A DNA stretch of 64,000 nucleotides from Castanea sativa (taxonomy: Eukaryota; Streptophyta; Magnoliopsida; Fagales; Fagaceae), in assembly GCF_040712315.1 (NCBI RefSeq), contig NC_134014.1, forward strand, positions 36,941,634 through 37,005,633. Reading direction: 5' to 3'. Position numbers and translations under genes: made by a program. Positions 45,910 through 57,475 of this stretch are shown one piece after another. Position 1 is the stretch's first letter; each line of letters opens with the position of its first letter. The notes beneath the pieces are model-generated. The model saw only the letters and a program-made list of their open reading frames with translations. It had not been told where the DNA came from and searched no databases.

Positions 45910-47599
45910 TTAGTTTGTAACCCCTTGCACATGCATGGTGTAGGGATAATGGGCCCATAAGTGTATATTAGGTCGCGGACCTTGTCTAAGGACATCCATT
46001 AGTCCGAGGACCAGAAGATAACAAGGAAGAAGTGCAAATCAGAGTGCCATGGATAATCTTTTAATGGAAAGACTTGGGGAGGTGGTTCAAGGAGGAATGC
46101 CTCCTTGGCTTAAGCAAGGTAGAGGTCAGAGGGATTGATCTGCCATTTAGGGCAACACTCCGAAAGGTTCTCCTAGTAAGGATAAACTTTAGGGAAACGA
46201 AGGACAGAGTGAAGCTAAGAAATATCTAAGGGAAAGCTACTGCCACCGTATTGAATGTTCTGCAGCTAACCATCTGGCCACATTAATGTGGAGGTGATGC
46301 TTGAACAATGGTAAGCAGCCTTACATCTATTCCCAAAGACTTCAGGAAGGTGCTGATGGGACAAGAATCAAAACATCCAACTTGACCTACACGTGTATGG
46401 TGGAGATGAAAAAAAAAGAGATATATAAGGGAGAGGAAGTCCCCTTACAAAGGGGATATAGAAAAAGGGAGAGAGATTCACTGTAGCATCAGGAACTATA
46501 CTTGTAACCAAATTCAAAAGAAACATATATAAAATCTAGTCTCCTCGGATTGTGCCGATAATGATTTACTTCGTGCAAAATAATTTTATTCTTGTTTTTT
46601 TTTCATATGGGCTCACTACAATTATTATCTGATTCATTAAAGCCTAATTTTCCAGCCCACTCTCTACAAATTTATTGTATTGGGCTCTTTGGGCCTAGAT
46701 CCTTTTCCCTTTAGGCTTGGGCATCAAATCAGGTCCTTACACATGGATATACTTAAAAAATACAAATTAAGATGTATAGTATAATTCTTACATATATAAT
46801 TTGAATATTATTGATAATCATTCTTATATTATTTTAACTCTTTAAAAAGTCTGGTAAGAATGTTCTTAGGTAGAAAATGTAAATTGTCCACTTTTAAAAT
46901 CTTTTTATGTTCATTAATTCTAGACTCTTTGGTTTTTGTACATAATAACTCACTTGAATAAATATTTATGATATGATCCCACATTTGATTCCAAAATTAA
47001 AAAATAAAACTCCCTAAAAATAAATAATTTATGACACATGACGCAAAATTGGACTTCAAATGTAGAATCTAATTGGATTTTCTCTAAACTTTACCTCTAT
47101 ATATATATATATATAGATGACTTATAAATTCGAATTGTTTTTAGTTATACAAAAAAAAGAATCATGAATATAAAATTATGTTTTTTATGGTTTACTTATA
47201 TAGGACTTCATGTTTTTACACTAAATTAACTCATTTGACACAAAAATTAAAAAAATTTGAATTGTTTTTAGTTATACAAAAAAAGCTCATAAATATAAAA
47301 TCATTTAAAAATTATGTTTTTTTTATAGTTTACTTATATAGGAATTTTTACACTAAATTAACTCATTTGGCACAAAAATTAAAAAAAAAACTTAGATTAA
47401 ATGGGACACATGTCGCAAAATTAAACTCTAATTGAAATCCAATTTTTACATTGAATTAACTCACTTGGCACAAAAATGTAAAAAACTTAGATTAGATAAG
47501 ACACGAGGTGCAAAATTAGACTCTAATTGAATTTCAATTTAAAATCTTATTAGATTTTCTCTCAGTTTTACCTAGTATTATATATATAGATTATATAGA
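45910..47599 (-). mobile_element. Non-autonomous Helitron C (minus), carrying a solo LTR
   Basis: The 3' end is degraded (TTAG in place of CTAG at 45910-45913, with a weak ATGCATG hairpin). The 5' end is near 47599 beside the next CTAG. Interior blocks at 47036, 47400 and 47500 repeat the GACGCAAAATTGGAC-type motif of copy B, supporting one family. A solo LTR (45939-46741) lies within it. Confidence 0.45.
45939..46741 (+). mobile_element. Solo LTR related to the Tat-element LTR
   Basis: 803 bp, TGTAGGGATAATGGGCCC at the left and CAGGTCCTTACA at the right, with a perfect 5-bp target duplication CATGG (45934-45938 and 46742-46746). No internal element sequence remains, so it is the product of LTR-LTR recombination. 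Its start and its AAGGACATC / GTCCGAGGAC blocks match the minus-strand reading of the Tat LTR at 17832-18637, so it belongs to a related family in opposite orientation. Confidence 0.88.
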
Positions 47600-48250
47600 C
47601 TAGCATTATGCCCGTGTGATGCACGGCTTAATCAAAATTCATATATAAATAATTTTTTTATAACTTTACTTAAAATAAATGAATATTTTACTTTTAAATT
47701 ACATAATGAATACATGTTGCGTGAGACTAAGGTATCATAAAATGCATATATATATATATATATATATGTAATGATTTTCAATAATACGTTGAACTTTAAG
47801 GCTCAATTAATTGCATATATTTAATTGGAAAACCCTTAAATTTAATATTTAAAAACTATCCAAAACAATAATTGAAATCATGTTTAAGTGAAACCTCAAT
47901 TCAATAATTAAGAACAATCTAAATTATTAAACATTTAAAAATTTGAAGTAGAGAGAGAGACTCACATTAGAATTTAATTTTTGTCTTTGAAAGCATGGAG
48001 GAAGGCACTAAAACTTGAGTGAGTTTCACTATACCAAGTTTAAGTCCTGTACGTTTCACGCTACATGTGTGTGTATATGCATGAAAAATGATTTGAATTT
48101 AACATTTATTGTAGAAAAGAGGTGGTGTAGTCTTACCCCTGTCTAGTTAATTCTTGTTATAATCCTTTTGTTTTGCGGGGAGAGAGAGAAACACTTCTTT
48201 AAAAAAAAGTCAGCGTATAATATATAGTAGTTAATATATTAATCTTTAGA
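47600..48250 (-). mobile_element. Helitron D 3' end (minus); far end not found
   Basis: Minus-strand 3' terminus: hairpin CCGTGCATCACACGG (47626-47612), a spacer and CTAG (47603-47600), then T. This is the cleanest Helitron 3' end in the window. I could not place its 5' end; the right coordinate is arbitrary. Confidence 0.5.
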
Positions 48251-48939
48251 AGTGGCATCTCATATGGATTACTATTTCAATTGTGGGTTTTGGCAGTTAG
48301 AAGTTAGCACATAGTAGTCAATAATTAGAAAATTACTTTGAAATTTTTTTAAAACCAATCCCTTAAAAAAGTTTTAGTAGAGTTTAAATCACATTAATAA
48401 ATTATCTCTCTACTCAATTTTTTTTTTTAATCATGTTAATAAAAAGTTACTAATAAAACTATTATTAGTAAACATTTCTTAGGCTTATCTATTTAGCTTT
48501 GTTGCCAAATTTATATAAATTCTTTTATTTTATTTTGTTTCTTCTTTTCTGAAGAATATAACACAACCAAAACCTATAAACAACAATTTGCATTCAATAT
48601 AAAGAATATAATCAAACTTATTCATGATTTAAAATTAAAAAAATTAACACAGATTATAAATTAAGATATAAATTTAGAAAAAAAAAAAACAAAGAAAAAA
48701 CCTATTTGTTTTCTCTATCACTTTGAGAGATGAAAGTGTGAGTATGTAACTAAAACTTGAATAAATTATTGTAGAAGAAAATCAATTACTACTTTATGTT
48801 TATAACTACTACAATGTGTTTTAAGTATTTTAATTCCCTAAAAGTGCACTAAGCTCTAACTTATGCACTGTCTAAAGACAAGTTTGTGGTGGACGAAGTT
48901 ATATACTTAGTCTAACTGTTTGTATTTTTATTTCCCTAA
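48251..48939. other. AT-rich DNA, no gene
   Basis: No coding frame or clear element end between the Helitron row and the Tat fragment. Confidence 0.5.
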
Positions 48940-49144
48940 GGCACTGGCTTCTAAGCGTGTGCCATATTTGTGGACGATATTTTATATTTTGTATATGCAG
49001 TTTGGATCTCCGATGCATGTGATACATAAGTCTAACTCCCATAATTTCTTCCACAAGAGGGCTAAGGCCCAAGATGAGAAAAATCCCTGGACGCAAGGGT
49101 GTACCGTCTAAAAGCTTTCCTTGAAATGAGGATAAAACAAAGAA

Positions 49145-49290
49145 AAATAAGCTTAAGGCATACTTGTCTAATCAATGGACAAGAAAATGCATACTCGTCC
49201 AAAGGACAGGATAAAACCTTAAGCATAAACGTCCAAGGAATGGACGAGGAAATGCATGCGTATAAAATTATTTGAAATCCATGGATAAAC
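49145..49290. repeat. Diverged tandem repeat, about 69-bp unit
   Basis: CTTAAGGCATACTTGTCTAA...ATGGACAAGAAAATGCAT (from about 49151) is repeated as CTTAAGCATAAACGTCCAA...ATGGACGAGGAAATGCATG (from about 49220). Further TCGTCC/GGACGA blocks run on to about 49640. Confidence 0.6.
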
Positions 49291-49835
49291 ACACCCAGCC
49301 AAGACAATCCAACATTTGGATGAGTTAAATGCTGGAGGCGTCTTATCTAAAGACGAAAGTAATTGTCCAGCCTATGGACAAGAAAAAAACTGGCTGTCAA
49401 ATTTCTGAACAAACAAAGCTGGTAAAATCAATGCCATTCATAGGATGAGTTATACTTGTAAAATTTAATGAATGGCAAACATGTTGAACGTGAAGGAATG
49501 AAGAATATAGACAAGTAAAACACCATGAGTGGATGGACCACTGAAAAACCAGTATAACATGAATGGTGTAAACAAAAGATAAACTCGTCCAATCAATAAC
49601 ATGTTCAATAATAAGTAAAGCGATGAAAATAAACATTCATTCATGAAGTTTAAAAAAGGGTAGATGACCGTCGTCCAAAAACCCTTGTAAGTTAAAGCCT
49701 AGAAGGAAATTGTTTGAAAGCTCGTCTTAAAGACTATAGATGAGACAAATGTACTTAAGTAAATTTGAATGGTCCAAAACAACGAACCTTTTACTTAAAG
49801 AAGAAGAGAAAATAAAAAGTAAACTGATCAAATTT

Positions 49836-51900
49836 TTATGCTTTTCCTGAGGGATCCTCTCCACCATTGGGCTCGTCTTGGACTGGCTGTGTGGTGGTAT
49901 CATTTTCAACGTTGACGCCTTCGGAACTTGTCTGGAGGAGGGAGCTGGCAGCGCCACCAAGCTGAAGTTTGATGGAGCTGAAGTCAACTTCAAGGAAGTG
50001 TTCAATAACGTCCATTCTAAAATCTTCAAAGCCAGCAGTATAATTTTTGTCCAGAAGGTCAGTAAACTGGCTGGAAGTTCTGAACTCCTCCACAGTAACT
50101 TTTTTGGCATCCTCGAGAAGAGTACATAGCTCGTCATTCCTTTTTTGAAAATTATCAAGACGAGTATCCTTCTCAAAGATGTCAGCCTTCAGCTCCTCGA
50201 CGAGATTTTTTAGCCCCTTAACTTTGTCCTTAGCTTTGCCCACCGCTTTAGCCCAGACTCTACACTCGTCCTTAACTTGCTGGAGCCTCATCTCAAGCTT
50301 GGCCCTCTCCTTGTCTATCTTTGTGGCATGCTTGGACACTGCGATGAATTTTGACATTGCCTACGCAAAAGGTTAAAAGTCCTATTAAAAAATAAAATAG
50401 TAATAATAACAACAGTAGAATGGCAGGACGAGGTAAAGGTAAGGTTACACACCTTAAAGAGGTCATGAACAACAGTGTTCAAACTCTTTTAAGGACATGT
50501 CGTAGCACGCCGCCATGTCCTCTTCAGTCACAGACTTTTGGAACCTCTCCCAGGTCAAGTCCTCATTCTTAATATTGTTCATGGGAACTTTTGGAGGAGG
50601 TTGAGATGAGGTAGGAGTAGTAGGCTTGGACGGGGTAACACCAGCAGGATCAGGCGTGTCCACATCAAGAACTTGGATGGATGGCACTTGGGAGGTAGGA
50701 GGGATGGTGCCTAGCTTGATAACTTCAGGCCTGGACGAGCTATGCTTCGCTTTCTTATGTCCTCAACGAATGGGGAGGTTTCCCAAATCCAGCGTCTTGG
50801 ACAAGTTCTTCATTTTGTCTCCAATAGAAGGACGAGGCTGAGACTGAGCCTCTGACCTGGTGGCCTCGTCCATTACCTCTTTTCCTTTGTTCTCCTTCAT
50901 AGTAACCATCCCTGAAAAGAAATATGTTAGAATCATTTAAAAGACGATATCAAAACAAATTCATTTTAAGTAAAAACTCACGTCTACGGACTGCAAGCTT
51001 GTGAGCAATAGCTTCAGGAGAAGGCTCAGGGCCAAGTCCCTACGTTGCAAGACATCGAACGATGACCAAGGAACGTAAACTCCTATCGAGGTATAGACGA
51101 GCCTTGTGGACACGATCAAGATAAAACTTGCTTAAAGATGGTCGTCTGACAGCTACCAAGGAAAAAAGAAGAGAAATGTTAGACGATTATAGGCAAAAGA
51201 CAACCTTAAAAAAAAACAAAACAAACAAACAAACACAAAAACAAACAAACGTGGACCTTTAGGACAAAGGTTGCCTAACTCTCCTGTGTTTAGGGCAAAT
51301 GTATCCCTGCCAACCTCCACAGGGTGACCAAACCAGAAACTAGAGACGAAGAAAAACTCCGTCTTCCAGTTTCTATCAGACGTCATGAGTGACTTTATGA
51401 ACCTATAGTCTTTGCCCCTAGCTGTAAATTGATAAAAGCCAAGGGACTGATTAATTTCCAAGGGCTTGTAATAGAAGAAGAACTCGTCCACTATGAAAGG
51501 AAGATCCCCTTCAAATGCTTCCTTCCACAAAACTTGTATAGCAACAATTAGTCTCCATGCATTGGGGTTGAACTGACACACACCTAAACCTAATCTAGTA
51601 AGCAATTCCCTGGCAAAAGTGTTAAGGGGTAGCCTAAGTCCCCCAAGAAGGTAAGCTTCATAGACGCCTATACCAAAATGAGGGTTGCAACACCACTCCC
51701 TACAGACGGCTAACCTAGGGTTTAGGTTGTTTGGAATATGGTACCAACTTCTAAGTGAAATAAGCCTCTTTTCATCTATTTTAGAAGAATGCCTACAGCA
51801 CAACTATACACGGTTTCTACCTCGACTAAAGGAATAGACGGAGGAACACTCGTCGAGGTACCGGCTTGAGACTCAGAAGCTGCCCTAGTCCTAAGATGTT
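49836..51900 (-). pseudogene. Antisense accessory gene of second Tat fragment
   Basis: Gene-like series on the minus strand. Globular part 51803-51270 (LRLPLNTFARELLTRLG, PFIVDEFFFYYKPLE, DYRFIKSLMTSDRNWKTEFF, WFGHPVEVGRDTFALN). A second block at about 51155-50998 (RRPSLSKFYLDRVHKARLYL). A linker 50687-50454. Then a 173-residue coiled-coil block 50360-49836 rich in K/E/L heptads and ending in a conserved FSSIKLQLGG-type segment. The junction between linker and coiled coil is a clean intron (GT donor after TTTAAG at 50453, AG acceptor at 50361; 92 bp) joining HDLFK to AMSKFIAVSK. The linker needs one frameshift near 50475 and an in-frame stop lies near 51040. It resembles the plant 'putative gypsy-type transposon' proteins. 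Role unknown. Confidence 0.7.
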
Positions 51901-52497
51901 CCTGAAAAACCTCTAAAGGAACTCTAGGAACACCAAACGTGTATTTCTCGTCCGTGTTACCCCCACTACTACTGTTGCTATTACTGCTACCACTACTAGA
52001 ACCACTGTAACTAGTGGAGTCATGATACTTGTCTATAGTCTTTTCAATACTATTGCTAACGAAGAAACAATTTCAGACATTTTGAAATCTAAGGGAAACC
52101 TAAAAACGAGGATAAAGAGAGCATCTGGCTTTAGATGGAGGAGAACTAAGGACGCGGAAATACTTTTAAGATGAGGCTCTGGACAAGGAATGTCAAAGAA
52201 TAAAATTTTAGAAATGTGAAGGGTAGGGGGAGAATTCTACTATTTATAGGCGGTAAATTTTGGCATTTGAAACGACACAACCAACCAAAAAACGCCACAT
52301 GGCATTTTCTTGAAAAAATAAATTGACGCAACAGGCCTCCAATGAAAACAGGACATGTGGCACAACCTGGACCACATAAGACTGACCACAAAAATGTTGA
52401 CGTATGACACAACGTCTAGCTGCCAATATTAAGGCACGTGTCCAAGGAAATTGATGAATTCTGCAATGCATTGGATGACCTTTGGACAAGGGGCAAC

Positions 52498-53089
52498 TGA
52501 TGGTGAGTAAAAATAGTTAACTCCAATTCATCCATAAGAAGTCGTCCATAGCAGAATAACCATCCCAACATTAGGTGGTCATCCCCTCTTAGACAGTTGT
52601 CCATTGGAGGCAGGGGTCGTCCGTCCAAAGAGTCCTTGGATGACCCCCTGACCCTTGAGAAGGTTATGGATCTCTTCACCAAATCTTATAGATTGAATCA
52701 CGTGGAACTATCTTGTAGCATTAGCAAGATCTTTGTTCATTTCTCTGACTTCCTACTTAACTTCCCGTGGTAGTTATAAATATCCTAACTCCTACGGTAG
52801 TTAACAAAAGTTAAACTTCCACAAATACTGGGGAAGTTACAAGACAAATAACCACCCCGAGACTTACTATATAAGGACCCATCCACATTGAATGAAGGTA
52901 AGTTCTTGATAACTCTTGAAAAGTTGGAATTCTAGAATTTAAGAAAGAAACTAACTTTGGCATTGGAGGGTTCTCGGCCGGTCCACCTCGGTCACCTTTG
53001 ATCATGTGTTATTTTTTCAGGCATTCCAATTAACCGCTAGCCCTTTGAAGCCCAAAGCATCCGGCCTACTAATTTTCCTTGCATCATCA
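52498..53089 (+). repeat. 3' LTR of second Tat fragment
   Basis: 592 bp from TGATGGTGAG to GCATCATCA (ends pair as TGATG/CATCA). A TATA box TATATAA is at 52868-52874, followed by TTTGGCATTGGAGGG and GGCCGGTCCACC blocks typical of the transcribed part of such LTRs. No matching left LTR is in the window. Confidence 0.75.
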
Positions 53090-53766
53090 CATAGTATATG
53101 ATAACTTTTAAAAACATATATTACATTTTATACTTTACAGATCTATTGCTTGATAGAACTTATTAGGACTTTGGTTACTTATTGAGTTGTCAACTCACCC
53201 CATTTTCCCCCTCTAGTTTTAGATTGTGAAGAATAGCAAGCTTTGATGTTGTGTTGTGAGCAGGAAAAGAAGCTTAGTGATTTTTGGTATTGGATGGTCT
53301 TCTAATAGTTTTATATTTATTGGCCAATTGATATTATGTACATGAGGTTTGGATTTTGTTCCTATTAAATTATTGGAGATCTATTCATAAAGAAATTGTT
53401 GAGGTTTGTTGGATTTATTTGATTTAGTTTTTGAGGATAAATTTTAGTTGCTAAGAAGGCCTTGCACACTTGTAGGATGCTTACTTTATAAGTGTAATGT
53501 GGTTATCACATGCAATGTGGTTATCACGTGCCTATCTTTATAGTTGGGTTCGGGGAGTGACATAATGTAAGTATGAGAAGGAAAGAATACATCAAGAAAC
53601 CGTACGGTAGGAAAAGGGAAAAATATAGCAAACTGTATATATATCCCCACTTTTATATTAGATAATTTTAAGTTGTGAAAAAGTTGATAACTTGATATGA
53701 ATAGAAAGAAAAAGGAGTTTACGTAATTAAGAAGTTTGTGTTAATTACATATTAGTTTTTTTTTTT
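53090..53766. other. AT-rich DNA, no gene
   Basis: No coding frame. A short direct repeat of GCATGTGATAACC-type sequence (ATGTGGTTATCACATG / ATGTGGTTATCACGTG) lies near 53497-53530. Confidence 0.5.
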
Positions 53767-55035
53767 ACTTTATCCCAAAAAAATAGTTAATGCTATTAGA
53801 TTGTTATTAGAATTTTTTTTTTAGTTTACGTTAAAGTTGATACATATTAGCTATTTTTTATTATTTATTCCAAAAGAAAAAAAAATTGAGAAGAAAAAAT
53901 AATACTTTTAAATTTGTTACTTTATTATTAGGAAATAAATGATGCAGGAAAAATGTTCAACCCCCCCCCCCCCCCCCAAAATACTAACATAAGCTAGTAA
54001 AATTGTTACTTTATAAAAATAATAAATAAAAAAATGAAAAAGAAGAAGAAGAAGTTCATTAGAACACTTATTATTACTTTATCCAAAGAAGTTGATAAAG
54101 ATTAAATTTTTTTTGTTTTTATCTAAAAACTTAAGTGAATGAATTTATTTAAAAATCTAAAAATCTAAAAAAATTTCTGCAATTTGGTGAAGCCACTTGG
54201 CACAATCATTTTACTTTATCCCAAAAAAATAGTTAATGTTATTAGAATTTTTTTTTTTTTTTAGTTTACTTTGAAGTTAATACATATTAGCTATTTTTTG
54301 TTATTTATTCCAAAAGAGAAAAATTTCGAGAAGAAAAAATAATACTTTTAAATTTGTTACTTTATTATTAGGAAATAGATGATGCCGGATAAATGTTTAT
54401 CCCAGGGGCGGAGCTAGGGAGGGGGGGGGGGGGGCACTGCCCCCCTGGCTCCACCCAAAAAATCTATTAATATTTCTTCTATCATATTATATAATACAAT
54501 AAATGCATTTAAAATTATATAAATAAATAATTAATAAATAAGATGGTCTTTTAAACCAAAACCCTCATGATATAACATTTTTTAGAATTATAATTTCAAA
54601 ATGATTTTTTTATGTAAATAAACCCCTAATAGATAAATAATATAATGAATATGTTATTTTATTTTTAATTTTCTTGCATTCAAACATTGCTTAATATATA
54701 CATGAATGAATTGTTATTTTGCAAATTGATCTCAAACACTATATATGTTTGTGTGTGTGCGCATGTAATTCTTGCCCCCCCTTAAGTCAGATCATGGCTC
54801 CACAACTGTTTATCCCCCCCAAAAAAATATTAACATAAGTTAGTAAAATTGTTACTTTATAAAATTAAAAAAAAAAAAAAAAAGAAGAAGAAGGAGAAGT
54901 TCATTAGAACACTTATTGTTACTTTATCCAAAGAAGTTGATAAAGATAATTTTTTTTTGTTTTTATCTAAAAACTTCAGTGAATGAATTTATTGAAAAAT
55001 CTAAAAGAATTTATGCAATTGATGAAGTTACTTAA
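53767..55035. repeat. Tandem duplication of about 447 bp, second copy interrupted
   Basis: TTTATCCCAAAAAAATAGTTAATG occurs near 53768 and again near 54215. The following sequence stays parallel (GATACATATTAGCTATTTTT, AATACTTTTAAATTTGTTAC, GTTCATTAGAACACTTATT, and so on) to about 54200 and 55030. Copy 1 has a 17-C run (about 53961-53977). Copy 2 is split by a MITE at 54404-54806. Confidence 0.85.
54404..54806. mobile_element. DNA transposon (hAT or MULE type), non-autonomous
   Basis: 403 bp inside copy 2 of the tandem duplication. Flanked by a perfect direct repeat TGTTTATCCC (54394-54403 and 54807-54816; true TSD 8-10 bp). The left end AGGGGCGGAGCTAGG pairs imperfectly with the reverse complement of the right end, GTTGTGGAGCCATG. 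Copy 1 of the duplication supplies the empty site (AATGTTCAACCCC). A run of about 15 G lies near 54420-54434. Confidence 0.8.
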
Positions 55036-55510
55036 GAAAATCACAACTTTTAAACTTAATTTTTATTATATAATATATGATATGATATTGATTTGCATTG
55101 TGGAGAGGCCCAGGGAGAATGATATCTCGATAGTCAATCCAATCCCATGTAACTAAAGGTTGCTGGAGTGTCGGTGGTTCAAGAAATATATAAAGGTGAA
55201 TCCAATAAAGTTCACAGTTACACACACTTTCACCCACCCCAACGGTCCAATCTATCAACCTTTGTTTTTACTTTTTTTTACATTTGTTCCCAAAATGGTC
55301 TGTGACTCACAGAAAGCGGCACTGTCGGATTCCTTTTCTAACGTACAAATTATAAACAAAGGCAGGAAAAGAAAAACCTCATTCCCATTTTATCTTTTAT
55401 CCATTGGGTCCCATTTACAAAAGACACAGTGTTACACTTTTTTTTTGTTTTTTTGCTGAATAGACACAGTGTTACACTTACACACCCCATATTCGTTTCC
55501 ATGAAGTGTC

Positions 55511-55516
55511 CACGTG
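55511..55516. promoter_or_regulatory. G-box / ABRE-like CACGTG upstream of OFUT
   Basis: CCACGTGTCC lies about 200 bp upstream of the OFUT start codon. CACGTGTC is the core bound by bZIP and bHLH factors. A TATA-like TTTATAATTTATA follows at about 55594-55607. Function is inferred from sequence and position only. A 17-bp direct repeat GACACAGTGTTACACTT lies just upstream (55422 and 55464). Confidence 0.45.
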
Positions 55517-55715
55517 TCCCGGATTCTCAGAATGAAGCCCATTTACTCTCTGTATCAGACTGAGACAGACAAGTCACCGAAACTATTAATGGCTTTATAA
55601 TTTATAGCTAAGCTTATTCACTTTAGATTAGATACAACCACATTTATAAGCTCTGTGGCTTTGTAGAGAGGGTAAAGGGTGCTTTTTTCCACAGCCAAGC
55701 AAAAACCCAGTTGGG

Positions 55716-57442
55716 ATGATGAGGCTTTTGCTTCAGTGTCAGCCTCATAGAGGAAGAGGAGGAGCACTGGCTGGACTTTTTGTTCTGATTTTTCCAGTGT
55801 TCTTGACTAGTTTCTTCAGCCCATTGGGCCATGCCTCGCCTTCCATGTTCACGGTAAGTTCACACTCTTTGGATCATTCATCATCATGTTTTTCTTTATT
55901 TTAAGACCCTTTTTTCTTGTTCTTTAACAAAAACAAAAGCAAAGTACTATTTATTGGAATAATTTTTCTTTTGTAGTCTTAGCTTCTTAATGTGACAGTA
56001 AATGGGTCATTGGTAGTTTCTCGGGAAAGCTGTCTTTATTCTATAGTCCCAAAAAAATGTTTACTGGGAGTGAATATTCTGGATGTGTAATGTTTCAGAA
56101 AAGGGTATGGATTAAGTCTTTTGGATTAATAGGGAGGAAATTTAATTTATGCCAAAAAGTCAATAGAATGATTGGGTGGTTGTTATATTTTTAAGGGGAT
56201 GAGGTTGAAATAAGTCATAAATAAGGAGAAGATAAGGTTAAATTTGACTAGGAAGTGTTTCAATTTGTTGACTTGAACCGGCTGACTCTACTCAGATTGC
56301 CAACCAACTGAGGATATATGATTTGTAAGGACTTCACATCTGACCTTAGGTAGTTTGAAGATTTTTTGTATTTAAATTAAATGATATGTTGTTATTATGA
56401 ATATTCTCATAAAAAGGAAAGGATCGAAGCAAGAAGGGTCTGTGGTTTACATTCTTGGAAACCCTGAATGATGAGCTAATGAGTTTCACATCAATAATTG
56501 AAAATTTGGAAAGATTAGTACTGACCCTTTGCTGATTTCAGAGATTATTTCTTGGGTCAAATTTTTTAATAATTACAAGGTGCAAATTTCTGAATGGTTT
56601 TTGAAGTTAAAAGACACAACAGTCAATAACAATTGTGCTAAATAGTAATTTGAGTATTTGACTATTAATAACAATGATAATAGTTGTTAAGAAAATTCAT
56701 CCATATATATATATATGGAAGTTATCTTCTCTCCACGCAAAACTCTCACTGATGTTGGCTTTTATGCATAAAACTCAATAATTTGAAGTCTTGGTTTATA
56801 AAATTCAAAGAAAGAAAATTCATTCAGGGTAATCACTAATCAATTTTATATTGATTTTGTTATACCATGAATTGATATCTCTCTTTTCTTGTAATTTGTT
56901 ATGCCTCTTCTATGTACTATAAATATTTATGCGACTTTTGTGATTTACAAATCCAAGGATGGTGTAAACCCATACACAATCAGCCTGCTTTTAAGATGGC
57001 ACCATGTCTATAAAATTGATCTTTTGGGGTCATAAATTTATCATTTTATGAAAGAATGGTGTTTACAGGAATGGAATGCTCCAAAACCAAGGCACTCACG
57101 CATTCTCAAGAGTGCATTGCAACGCGAAACTGTAAGAGTTCAGCTGCAAACATGCTGTTCAAGTACATTATAGTTCTCTTTGTAAAATCCTCTTCATGGT
57201 AAACATTTTATTCTTTTCATCAGACAAATGCTCAGCATTCAGATCTCTGGATTCCTTTGGGCAACCAAGGATGGAGACCTTGTGTTGAATCTCCAAAAAC
57301 CCCTTGTAAGTGATCAGGAATAGAGCAACCATAAGAAGTTTACTTTGTGTTCAATCTGCTGTGTGCTGTATGAAGTATAGAGACAGTATATATGTGACCT
57401 CGTGTATTGGTTTTCATTAATCATTATCTAGTTTGTTTTTGT

Positions 57443-57475
<33 letters not shown>

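Larger units (their letters stand above)
48940..53089 (+). mobile_element. 3' part of a second Tat-lineage retrotransposon
   Basis: The right end is an LTR (52498-53089). The PPT-like GGACAAGGGGCAAC just before it shows + orientation. The interior has short tandem repeats (about 49145-49290), then an antisense accessory gene (51900-49836). This is the same order as the post-integrase part of the element at 17832-27897, mirrored. No gag-pol or left LTR is present, so it is 5'-truncated. The left limit is approximate. Confidence 0.7.
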
